NCBI GenBank assembly: GCA_905211505.1
Contig: CAJMAX010000014.1
Coordinates: 1 to 23,013, forward strand
Direction: 5' to 3'
Length of the DNA stretch: 23,013 bases
Source of the DNA: an uncultured bacterium
Lineage (GTDB): Bacteria > Cyanobacteriota > Vampirovibrionia > Gastranaerophilales > Gastranaerophilaceae
The notes beneath the pieces were generated by a model that saw only the letters and a list, made by a program, of their open reading frames with translations, made no database searches and had not been told where the DNA came from. Of the stretch, positions 13,806 to 21,208 are shown in pieces. The first letter of the stretch is position 1. Each line of letters opens with the position of its first letter. The position numbers and the translations under genes are program-made.

Positions 13806-14045
13806 ATGGCAGTAGAACAAACTTTAGATTTAGCAAAATTAGGGGCAGGTATTGCAATTGGTTTTGGAGCTATTGGCGGAGGCTTAGGTTTAGGTATTGC
13901 AACAAAGGGTGTTTTAGATGCAATTGCGCGTCAACCTGAAATTAAAGCAGAAGCTTTTAAAAATTTCATTATAGGTGCTGGTTTGGCTGAAGCAACTGCA
14001 ATCTATGCTTTGTTTATTGCAATTATGTTATTATTCTCAAAATAG
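13806..14045 (+). CDS. atpE: F-type ATP synthase subunit c
   Basis: The 79-residue hairpin proteolipid forms the rotor ring. The glycine-rich first helix (GFGAIGGGLGLG) leads to the polar loop ARQPEIKAE and a second helix carrying the ion-binding Glu62 in GLAEATAIYALF. The Na+-site glutamine found in Na+-type and chloroplast-type rings (GVGQG) is Leu29 here, and the residue after Glu62 is Ala rather than Ser, so proton coupling is predicted. AAGGAGA precedes the start. The 69-base gap after atpB contains a TATAAT-like stretch and may hold an internal promoter that boosts c expression. In cyanobacteria this gene is called atpH. Confidence 0.96.
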   Translation: MAVEQTLDLAKLGAGIAIGFGAIGGGLGLGIATKGVLDAIARQPEIKAEAFKNFIIGAGLAEATAIYALFIAIMLLFSK

Positions 14046-14059
14046 GATTTTAGTTACGG

Positions 14060-14533
14060 ATGATTGAATTTAACGCTACATTTTTAGTTGCAATGTTGAG
14101 TTTCGTTGTGTTCATTTTTATAATGAATGCTATTTTCTACAATCCGATTCTTTCAATAATTAGAAAAAGAGAGGATTATATAAATTCAAATTATTGCGAA
14201 GCAAAAATTTACACAGATGAAACTTTAGATTTAAATACTAAAAGAGATACAACAATTCAAGATACGAAGGCAAAATGCCGGATTGGTATTAAAAATTCTG
14301 TTGAGTCAGCTCAGAATGTTGCTAATGAAAAAGTTCATTCAGCAAGAGAGTATGCAAAATCAAAGATTCAATCTAAAAAAGAGCTTTTGCTTAATGATGA
14401 GCGAAATTTGAAAGATGCTATTAAGTCAACGGTTGTTCTAGATTTAGCTTCGTCTATAGCAACCAAACTTATAGGAGAAAATACTCCTTTAGAAGATGTG
14501 AATTATGAAATTGTTAACAAGGTTATGGATTAA
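14060..14533 (+). CDS. F-type ATP synthase subunit b' (second b-type stalk subunit)
   Basis: This 157-residue protein has an N-terminal membrane anchor (FLVAMLSFVVFIFIMNAIFY, about residues 9-28), then PILSIIRKREDYI and a long charged helix. It is a peripheral-stalk subunit. Its place between c and a second b-type gene matches the b' subunit (cyanobacterial atpG, plastid AtpF2), which forms a b-b' heterodimer with the next product. The ribosome site is weak and translation may depend on atpE. Three bases separate it from the b gene. Confidence 0.9.
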   Translation: MIEFNATFLVAMLSFVVFIFIMNAIFYNPILSIIRKREDYINSNYCEAKIYTDETLDLNTKRDTTIQDTKAKCRIGIKNSVESAQNVANEKVHSAREYAKSKIQSKKELLLNDERNLKDAIKSTVVLDLASSIATKLIGENTPLEDVNYEIVNKVMD

Positions 14534-14535
14534 TT

Positions 14536-15045
14536 ATGCAGGAAATTGTTTCATTTTTTAAATATCTGGCGATGTCTAATACAATCAATTTTATTTTAAT
14601 GATTGCTATTTTGGCTGTTATTGTAAAAAAAATGTGTATAAAAGATTCCCTTGACAAATCTATTTTAGCAGTAAGAGCTGCGATAAATAAATCTGATGAA
14701 GCTAAACAAAACTCTAAAAAAAGTTTGCAGGAGGCTAAGATTTCAATTGAAAAACTTCCCCAGGAGGTAAAATGTATAGAGCAGGAAGCTGCGTCAAAAG
14801 CAGAAGTTTTTAAGAATAAAATAGAAGAATCGACCCAAAAAACGATTTTTAATATTGAGAAAAACGTTGATAGAGTAATTTCTATTGAAGAAAAGAAATT
14901 ATCAAATTTGTTGACTGGAAAAACAATAACGGCATCTGTTGAACTTGCAAAAAATCATATTGAAAATTTGTTAGTGCAAAATCCTGATTTGCATCAAAAA
15001 TTTATACAAGAAAGTATTGATGAACTTAAGAAAGTGAAATTGTAA
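14536..15045 (+). CDS. atpF: F-type ATP synthase subunit b
   Basis: This 169-residue protein has a membrane helix at about 16-36 (TINFILMIAILAVIVKKMCI), then a long Lys/Glu/Ala-rich helix ending ESIDELKKVKL. It forms the peripheral stalk with b'. Residue similarity to b' is low, as expected for a heterodimer. No Shine-Dalgarno is apparent and only two bases separate it from the previous stop, so coupled translation is likely. Its stop codon overlaps the atpH start (TAATG). Confidence 0.92.
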   Translation: MQEIVSFFKYLAMSNTINFILMIAILAVIVKKMCIKDSLDKSILAVRAAINKSDEAKQNSKKSLQEAKISIEKLPQEVKCIEQEAASKAEVFKNKIEESTQKTIFNIEKNVDRVISIEEKKLSNLLTGKTITASVELAKNHIENLLVQNPDLHQKFIQESIDELKKVKL

Positions 15046-15590
15046 TGGCTGATAACAGAATATCTACAGTATCTAAAAATTATGCGAATGCACTTATTCA
15101 AATTGCTGAAGATTCTAACTCTTACGAGTTGATAAAAACTCAGCTTTTGGAGATTCAGAAAGTGTTTGTTTCGTCAGCTGATTTGAGTGTGGTTATGGCA
15201 AATACTTCAATTTCCAGTGCAAATAAAATAGATATTCTGGAATCAGTTTTTGCTAATAAGATTGATGTAAAGCTTTTAAATTTTTTAAAACTTTTAGTTG
15301 AAAAAAATAGATTTGGCGAATTTGATTCAATTGTGGCTTCATATATTGAGATGCTGGATAAAATGTCGAACAAAAAGAAAGTTGAAATAACATCTTCTAT
15401 AGATTTGACTTTTGAGAATAAAACAAATGTTTTGTTTGCGCTGGAACATAAATTAAATTGTGAAGTTGTGCCAATATGGCGAGTTGATAAAAGTATTATT
15501 GCGGGGCTTACATTTAAATTTGACGACTATGTCATTGATACAAGTGTCCGTACTAAGATAGAAAATTTAAGGAAAAAAATAACTAGGTAA
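15045..15590 (+). CDS. atpH: F-type ATP synthase subunit delta
   Basis: This 181-residue OSCP/delta subunit joins the peripheral stalk to the alpha subunits. The N-terminal helical domain begins [18 protein letters not shown]. The central [21 protein letters not shown] and the C-terminal [26 protein letters not shown] are family signatures. The ATG overlaps the b stop codon. It ends 10 bases before atpA, whose AAAGGGGA site lies in that gap. Confidence 0.95.
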   Translation: MADNRISTVSKNYANALIQIAEDSNSYELIKTQLLEIQKVFVSSADLSVVMANTSISSANKIDILESVFANKIDVKLLNFLKLLVEKNRFGEFDSIVASYIEMLDKMSNKKKVEITSSIDLTFENKTNVLFALEHKLNCEVVPIWRVDKSIIAGLTFKFDDYVIDTSVRTKIENLRKKITR

Positions 15591-15600
15591 AGGGGAAATT

Positions 15601-17112
15601 ATGGCATTAATACAACCTGATGAAATTAGTTCTATTATAAAAAGTAAAATTGACAATTATGAGCTTCAAACCGAGGTATCTAACACCGGTTCTGTTTTAG
15701 AAATTGGTGATGGCATTGCTAGAGTTTATGGTTTACGTAATGTAATGGCAAATGAATTAGTTCAATTTGAAGATGGAAATGGAACATTGGGAATTGCAAT
15801 GAATCTGGAAGAAGATAATGTAGGTATTGTAATTCTTGGCGAATATACAAATATTAAAGAAGGGACAATTGTAAAGACAACTGGCCAGATTGCATCTGTA
15901 CCTGTTGGTGAGGGCTTGATTGGAAGAATTGTTGCTCCAACAGGTAAACCGCTTGATGGGAAAGGAGATTATCCTTATTCTAAAACAAGACCTATTGAAC
16001 GTGTTGCACCGGGTATTGTTACAAGAAAATCTGTTCATGAACCTTTACAAACAGGGTTAACTGCAATTGACGCTTTGACTCCAATCGGCAGAGGTCAAAG
16101 AGAATTGATTATCGGTGACCGTCAAACTGGTAAAACTGCGATTGCAATTGATACTATTATCAACCAGAAAGGCAAAGATGTAATTTGTATATATGTTGCA
16201 ATCGGGCAAAAGGCTTCTACTGTGGCGCATCTTGCAAAAACTTTAGAAGAACATGGAGCTATGGCTTATACAATAATTGTATCTTCTACTGCAAATGAAG
16301 CTGCTCCTCTGCAATATATTGCACCATTTGCTGGGGTTGCAATCGGGGAAGAATTTATGGAACAGGGTAAATCCGTTCTGATTGTATATGATGATTTATC
16401 AAAGCATGCTCAGGCTTACCGTGCAATGAGTTTGTTACTAAAAAGACCGCCGGGACGTGAAGCTTATCCGGGTGATGTTTTCTATCTTCACTCAAGATTA
16501 TTGGAACGTGCGGTAAAATTAAATGATGAACTTGGTGGCGGTAGTATTACTGCTTTGCCTATTATTGAAACGCAAGCAGGTGATGTATCTGCTTATATTC
16601 CGACAAACGTTATTTCTATTACTGATGGACAAATTTTCTTAGAAAGTAATGCGTTTAATGCAGGTATACGACCAGCTATCAATGCTGGAATTTCGGTTTC
16701 TCGTGTTGGCGGAGCTGCTCAAACTAAGGCTATTAAACAGGTTGCAGGTAAATTGCGTTTAGATTTAGCTCAATATAGAGAATTGGAGGCTTTTGCTCAA
16801 TTCGCTTCTGATCTTGATGCTTCAACTAAAAAGCAATTACTTCGCGGACAAAAGCTTACTGAAGTATTAAAACAGGCACAGTATAATCCATTGAGTGTTG
16901 CAGAACAGGTATCTATACTGTATGCTGCAAATGAAGGACTTTTAGATGATGTTGAAAATGCTAACATTGCAAGGTTTAAAAAAGAATGGTTTGTATATTT
17001 CAATGCAAACTTCTCTGAGCTTGTGCAGCGTTTAAATTCAGGTTCAGCTTTGTCTGATGATGATAAAAAACTTTTAACGGACGGATTAACAACATTCAAA
17101 AGCACGTTTTAA
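15601..17112 (+). CDS. atpA: F-type ATP synthase subunit alpha
   Basis: The 503-residue alpha subunit carries the non-catalytic nucleotide sites. The Walker A motif GDRQTGKT is at residues 172-179, [11 protein letters not shown] carries the Walker B region, and GISVSRVGG contains the arginine finger that reaches into the catalytic beta site. The N-terminal beta-barrel ([17 protein letters not shown]) and the C-terminal helical bundle are complete, and the length is standard. The catalytic beta subunit is not in the window. Confidence 0.98.
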   Translation: MALIQPDEISSIIKSKIDNYELQTEVSNTGSVLEIGDGIARVYGLRNVMANELVQFEDGNGTLGIAMNLEEDNVGIVILGEYTNIKEGTIVKTTGQIASVPVGEGLIGRIVAPTGKPLDGKGDYPYSKTRPIERVAPGIVTRKSVHEPLQTGLTAIDALTPIGRGQRELIIGDRQTGKTAIAIDTIINQKGKDVICIYVAIGQKASTVAHLAKTLEEHGAMAYTIIVSSTANEAAPLQYIAPFAGVAIGEEFMEQGKSVLIVYDDLSKHAQAYRAMSLLLKRPPGREAYPGDVFYLHSRLLERAVKLNDELGGGSITALPIIETQAGDVSAYIPTNVISITDGQIFLESNAFNAGIRPAINAGISVSRVGGAAQTKAIKQVAGKLRLDLAQYRELEAFAQFASDLDASTKKQLLRGQKLTEVLKQAQYNPLSVAEQVSILYAANEGLLDDVENANIARFKKEWFVYFNANFSELVQRLNSGSALSDDDKKLLTDGLTTFKSTF

Positions 17113-17163
17113 TCAATATACTTTAAAGTTTTAGTATTATAAATTTTAATAAGGAGATAGATA

Positions 17164-17373
17164 ATGAAATGTTATAATCACCATGATAGAGATGCTTTTG
17201 GTATTTGTACAGTTTGTGGCAAAGGGTTATGCCTTGAATGCATGGATGCCAAAAAGGGTGCTGTTATCTGTAAAAATGATAAATGCAGAAATAGTTTTAG
17301 AATTAGACAATTTTTACCTGTAGTTCTCTCTATTGTGGTAATTGCAGGATTATTGTTTCTGGTATTAGATTAA
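17164..17373 (+). CDS. membrane-anchored B-box-like zinc-finger protein inside the atp operon
   Basis: This 69-residue protein has a B-box-type arrangement: Cys3, His6/His7, Cys15-x2-Cys18, Cys23-x2-Cys26, then Cys36 and Cys41. The sequence pattern CYNHHDRDA...CTVCGKGLCLEC is typical of B-box fingers in small bacterial membrane proteins. One membrane helix follows at about 50-68 (FLPVVLSIVVIAGLLFLVL), so the finger is probably cytoplasmic (tail-anchored, inferred). AAGGAGA sits before the ATG, and a 51-base gap after atpA contains an AT-rich stretch that might act as a promoter. It is not a known ATP synthase subunit. An assembly, anchoring or redox/zinc-sensing role is speculation. Confidence 0.85.
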   Translation: MKCYNHHDRDAFGICTVCGKGLCLECMDAKKGAVICKNDKCRNSFRIRQFLPVVLSIVVIAGLLFLVLD

Positions 17374-17395
17374 TAGCTTATTTAAAAAGGTAATT

Positions 17396-18328
17396 ATGGC
17401 AAATTTAAAAGATATAAAAAACAGAATAATGAGTGTAGAGAGTACTAAAAAAATTACGCGTGCTATGAAAATGGTAGCTGCGGCAAAAGTAAAGCGTGCT
17501 GAAACTTCAGTAAAAGTTTCCAGACCTTATACAAAAGAACTCGTATTCATGTTTCAAAAATTGTTGAATTCTATGGATGAATTTAGCAGTGAAACTTTGA
17601 AAATAAAACATGCCATAGATGACTATCCGGCATTGCTGCAGACACGCGAAATAAAAAATGTGGGAATGCTTGTTATTACCTCTAATAAAGGCCTTGCCGG
17701 TGCCTATAATGCAAATGTTGTGCGTGATGCTATTCGCAGGATAAAAGAGTATAATGCATTGGGTATTGGTGTTAAACTGTTTATCGTAGGACAAAAAGGT
17801 ATTTCTGCGCTTCGGAAAAAATGCAAAGAAATGGGTTGTCCTATAGAAAATAAATATTTTTCAGCTATTAACAACCCGTCGCCAATGGAAGCTCGAGAGT
17901 TGTCAGAAGATCTTGCAGAATACTATGTTTCCGGCAAGATTGATAAAATTGAGATTGTTACCACTAGATTTAAAAATATGATGAGTTATTTTGTAGAAGA
18001 TTGGCAGGTTTTGCCTGTTGTCGGTGTTGTTGATTCATACGAAAGATTACATGATGAAACTCCGGAACCTCTTATGGAATTCATTCCTGACAAGCATCAT
18101 ATTTTGCAAAAAGTTGTACCTATGTATATGACAAATATTTTTTATCAAGCCTTATTAGAAGCTCAGGCAAGTGAATTGGCTTCCAGAATGACAGCTATGT
18201 CAGCTGCTACTACAAATGCTGAAAAAATGATTCATGATTTGTCAATCGAATACAATAAAACAAGACAGACTGCTATTACTCAAGAAATTATTGAAGTTGT
18301 ATCAGGCGCAAATTCTCAGCTGGGTTAG
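17396..18328 (+). CDS. atpG: F-type ATP synthase subunit gamma
   Basis: This is the central rotor shaft. N-terminal ANLKDIKNRIMSVESTKKIT and the C-terminal helix YNKTRQTAITQEIIEVVSGA are diagnostic. At 310 residues it is longer than the E. coli protein (287). The extra length appears to lie near residues 60-95 (SSETLKIKHAIDDYPALLQ) and not where photosynthetic cyanobacteria and chloroplasts carry their regulatory insertion. The stretch from TRFKNMMSYF to PDKHHIL is about E. coli size. In cyanobacterial naming the gene is atpC. The operon ends here without beta and epsilon, and a convergent gene ends four bases later. Confidence 0.95.
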   Translation: MANLKDIKNRIMSVESTKKITRAMKMVAAAKVKRAETSVKVSRPYTKELVFMFQKLLNSMDEFSSETLKIKHAIDDYPALLQTREIKNVGMLVITSNKGLAGAYNANVVRDAIRRIKEYNALGIGVKLFIVGQKGISALRKKCKEMGCPIENKYFSAINNPSPMEARELSEDLAEYYVSGKIDKIEIVTTRFKNMMSYFVEDWQVLPVVGVVDSYERLHDETPEPLMEFIPDKHHILQKVVPMYMTNIFYQALLEAQASELASRMTAMSAATTNAEKMIHDLSIEYNKTRQTAITQEIIEVVSGANSQLG

Positions 18329-18332
18329 TTAT

Positions 18333-18572
18333 TTAGTCTTCTTTGTTGTTTTCTTTAACGTTAAATAATTTATCTATTGTTATATCCAGAGCTTGTGCAA
18401 TATTTGCAATGACAAGTATTGTTGGGCATACTTTTGCATTTTCTATTCGGTATAAGTGTTGTGGAGTTATATCTGCTTTTTCGGCAAGGAGTTCTTGAGA
18501 GTAATGTTTCCTTGCTCTTTCTACTCTTATATTTTCTGCTAATTTATTAAGTAAGAATTCTTTATCGAACAT
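18333..18572 (-). CDS. small XRE-family helix-turn-helix regulator
   Basis: The whole 79-residue protein is essentially one HTH_3 (Cro/C1-type) domain. Helix 1 is LAENIRVERARKHYS. The helix-turn-helix is QELLAEKADITPQHLYRIENAK, with the usual Gln-Glu start and recognition-helix 'YRIE'. A closing ILVIANIAQALDITIDKLF helix pair follows. There is no effector domain. It may autoregulate and control the divergent pilin-like gene through the palindromes between them. The ribosome site is weak. It ends four bases from atpG on the other strand. Confidence 0.9.
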   Translation of the reverse strand: MFDKEFLLNKLAENIRVERARKHYSQELLAEKADITPQHLYRIENAKVCPTILVIANIAQALDITIDKLFNVKENNKED

Positions 18573-18628
18573 TCTTGTATTTTATCAAGTTTGACAATTT
18601 ATTATTACAACATATAATTTATTATGTG

Positions 18629-18648
18629 AACATATATGTTTATATAAT
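18629..18648. promoter_or_regulatory. palindromic site overlapping the pseudopilin promoter
   Basis: AACATATATGTT (18629-18640) is a perfect 12-bp palindrome immediately before TATAAT (18643-18648), a good -10 for the gene at 18698. A related half-site AACATATAA occurs at 18609-18617. Placed in the spacer of the promoter and next to an XRE gene, it is a candidate repressor site. The region is very AT-rich, so chance is not excluded. Confidence 0.4.
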
Positions 18649-18697
18649 AAATATTTAATTAGGATTGGAACTTTTAGTTGGTATCGGAGAGTAAAAT

Positions 18698-19414
18698 ATG
18701 GATAAAAAACGTGGTTTTACATTGTCAGAAGTCTTAATTACACTTGGCGTAATAGGTGTTGTTGCAGCTATTACAATACCAATGTTAATGAGTCATTATA
18801 ATAAATATCTTGTTGAAACTCGTTTAAAAGCTGTATATTCTACTATTTTACAAGGTATTAAAATGGCTCAGTATAATGAGACTGCATTGCTGGATTCTAA
18901 AGGGGATGATGGTGATGTTAATGGTTTTTCTTACAGGCGGAGTAAGGAAGTTTTTGAGGCAATGTTTCTTCCTGTCTTTAGTGGTTGTACATTATATCCT
19001 AAAAATTCAAGAAAATTTTATTTCTATTCTGCCGATGGTACGACGTCATTTGATTCTAATTTTCCATTCACATTATTTGTAGGATTAAATAATGGTACGG
19101 TGTTAGGTTTTACTAGAGGTGGAAATTATGATGGTTTGTCATTTGATGTTATACTCAATCCGCGAAAGAAAAAACTTTTGGCTGGTAGAGATTATTTTTC
19201 TTTTATGTTTAGAAATGATGGATTGGATAATTATGCATATCTGCAAATTTTTAAACATAAATACGATAATCCGGTAGGAAGAGAAAAAATCTTAGAATAT
19301 TGTAAATCGAATAACCGCTTTCCCGCAGATGCTACATCTCCTAGCTACTTTTGTGGTCACGCAATTGTACAAAATAATTTTAAAATTCCTGCAAATTACC
19401 CTATAAAATTTTAG
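18698..19414 (+). CDS. type IV pilin-like / pseudopilin protein
   Basis: A class III signal is clear: the short basic leader MDKKRG is followed by FTLSEVLITLGVIGVVAAITIPML. Prepilin peptidase would cut between Gly6 and Phe7, and Glu sits at mature position 5. The hydrophobic helix is followed by about 205 residues of a soluble domain with no family I recognise. Its three cysteines (FSGCTLYPK, ILEYCKSNN and SYFCGHAIV) could allow a disulfide. At 238 residues it is larger than a minor pseudopilin. No assembly ATPase or secretin gene is nearby, so it is an orphan substrate of a pilus or type II system encoded elsewhere. GGAGAG at 18686-18691 supports the start. It is divergent from the XRE regulator. 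Confidence 0.88.
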   Translation: MDKKRGFTLSEVLITLGVIGVVAAITIPMLMSHYNKYLVETRLKAVYSTILQGIKMAQYNETALLDSKGDDGDVNGFSYRRSKEVFEAMFLPVFSGCTLYPKNSRKFYFYSADGTTSFDSNFPFTLFVGLNNGTVLGFTRGGNYDGLSFDVILNPRKKKLLAGRDYFSFMFRNDGLDNYAYLQIFKHKYDNPVGREKILEYCKSNNRFPADATSPSYFCGHAIVQNNFKIPANYPIKF

Positions 19415-19444
19415 AAATATTTTTAAAGTAATAATAGGGCTTAA

Positions 19445-21178
19445 TTATTTGCCAAATGTGCCGGGAAAATGTTTTTGATTATTATTTAGAAATGCCACAT
19501 TTTCAGGTTTTAGCATATTATCTACTTGTTGCTGGGCATTGAATGCTGGATTTTGAGTTGCATTATTTTCAGTGGTGGAAATATTTTGAGTTTTATTCTT
19601 TTGTGCACTCATAACTTTATTTGTTATAAATATATTTAATTTCGGAATTCCGGCTCCTAATGCCAGCGCAGAATATGCATAACCTGCAAGTTGTGCTATT
19701 GATAATATTTTTAATTGTTTTCTTGCGATACTATTTTTAGGTAAAGAGTTTACCATTTCATTAAAACTTAGAGCTTTTCCATCTTTAAATACTTTATCTC
19801 CAAGAGCTGCGTGAAGAACTTCATCTCTGGATTTTAATACAGAATTTTTAATCCAGTTCATAGCACCACTACCGTCTTTTTTGATGAGTGATTTATCCAT
19901 GCTTTGAGCCACAAGTTTTTGGACAAAGTTTCCTAATATAAGCCAGCTTGCAAAGCCTAGGGTATCTTTGATTGTGCATTCTCTTAATTCATTATCGTTG
20001 CGAGAAGATAAAAATCTTGACATAATTGTTACGCCATAAATAAATTTGAATTGTTTTATTGTTGGTGTAAATCCTTTGAATTGTAGATTTTTAATTAATT
20101 CTTTAGGTTTTCCAATTGTTGCCAGCACGCCTGCACCAAAGAGTGCTGCGACAAGAGATTTTTTAATTTTGAACCCTGTTGATTTATCTTCTGCACCACC
20201 ACCGACAAAGTCACTTCTACCTGTTTTCTTTTTAGTCAGGTACATATTTAGAGGTTGCGCAGAAACCCCTGCTACAGAAGCTATTCCTATTCCAAGTAGT
20301 GAACGTTTTACGTTCATTGATTTCATTGCTTTTAAAAATGCGTTTTCAGAAATATTTTCTGCTGCTAAAAATGCTTCTTTTACTTTTTCTTTAGTGAATA
20401 CTTTGCCAAGTTTATAGGTGTTTTCAATAATTGAATCTACTGTGTAGCGGGAAGTATGAGCAGGTTTCCCCTCTTCAGCAATTATTCTTAAATTATTTTC
20501 TGCACCAAGGGATGACACTAAAATGGTTCTGGCATTTGCAAATCCCTCTTTGCTCATTTTTGGTGAGTTATTTTTAATTTCGTTTTCTAAAATATTTACA
20601 GTTTTTTCGATGTCTGCATCTTTAATCTTAATCCATTTCCCATTTTCAGTAGGGCTAAGAGCTTCATATTTCTTGAATGTTTCAGTCAAATATTCTTTTA
20701 TCGGATTTACATCAGGATTTTTTAGAGAATCTCTTAATTTGTTATTCCAAATTGCACCTTGCATATCCATAGTTTCGGCATCTGTGAATATAGAATTTGC
20801 TTTAATATCGTTCTCACCCAATTTATACATACCATTTATTCCAGAAGCCAAAGCTAATCCGGCAAGAGTTCCGTATGCACCAACCATAGAGTGGTTAGCA
20901 GTCCCCATACCTTCACGTCTTAGGGTTTCTGTTCCTGCGTCAACACCTCTTGAAAAGTCTGTTAGTGTTCTAGGAAGTACCATGCAAAACAAATCTACAG
21001 CATTTGCACCCCAGGCTTGATTTGTATCTAAAAATCTTAAGAATAAATCAGCTCCGCCTGTAAAATTTGGATTTGTATTTTTATATTGATTTTGTTTTTG
21101 TGTGAATCCTTTATTGTCAATATATTTTGGTTGAATTTGTTTTATATTTGTTTGTTTAAAATTTTGTTCTACTTTCAT
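19445..21178 (-). CDS. FTG-motif membrane protein, downstream paralogue (577 residues)
   Basis: The function is not recognised. The first 38 residues are polar and rich in Asn, Gln and Lys, with no signal peptide, and run into NPNFTGG (36-42). Hydrophobic, probably membrane-associated segments lie around 98-118, 293-311, 341-355, 376-390, 406-424 and 490-515, separated by a long charged helical region (125-290). It shares ordered blocks with the upstream gene: LPRT (68-71), LRREGMG (86-92), SAQPLN (306-311), QFKGFTPT (366-373) and the stretch SSRNDNELRECTIKD (391-405). It ends in a Gln/Asn-rich tail and GTFGK. AAAGG lies eleven bases before the ATG. It starts 30 bases after its paralogue, so both are likely one transcript. 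Confidence 0.85.
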   Translation of the reverse strand: MKVEQNFKQTNIKQIQPKYIDNKGFTQKQNQYKNTNPNFTGGADLFLRFLDTNQAWGANAVDLFCMVLPRTLTDFSRGVDAGTETLRREGMGTANHSMVGAYGTLAGLALASGINGMYKLGENDIKANSIFTDAETMDMQGAIWNNKLRDSLKNPDVNPIKEYLTETFKKYEALSPTENGKWIKIKDADIEKTVNILENEIKNNSPKMSKEGFANARTILVSSLGAENNLRIIAEEGKPAHTSRYTVDSIIENTYKLGKVFTKEKVKEAFLAAENISENAFLKAMKSMNVKRSLLGIGIASVAGVSAQPLNMYLTKKKTGRSDFVGGGAEDKSTGFKIKKSLVAALFGAGVLATIGKPKELIKNLQFKGFTPTIKQFKFIYGVTIMSRFLSSRNDNELRECTIKDTLGFASWLILGNFVQKLVAQSMDKSLIKKDGSGAMNWIKNSVLKSRDEVLHAALGDKVFKDGKALSFNEMVNSLPKNSIARKQLKILSIAQLAGYAYSALALGAGIPKLNIFITNKVMSAQKNKTQNISTTENNATQNPAFNAQQQVDNMLKPENVAFLNNNQKHFPGTFGK

Positions 21179-21208
21179 TTATATTTTGCCTTTGCTATTT
21201 ATTTTATA

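Noticed and set aside
20523..21020. Long open frame on the plus strand opposite the downstream FTG gene (also 20046-20417 and 22491-22961)
   Set aside because: They are antisense shadows of well-supported FTG genes, have hydrophobic, low-information translations and lack ribosome sites.
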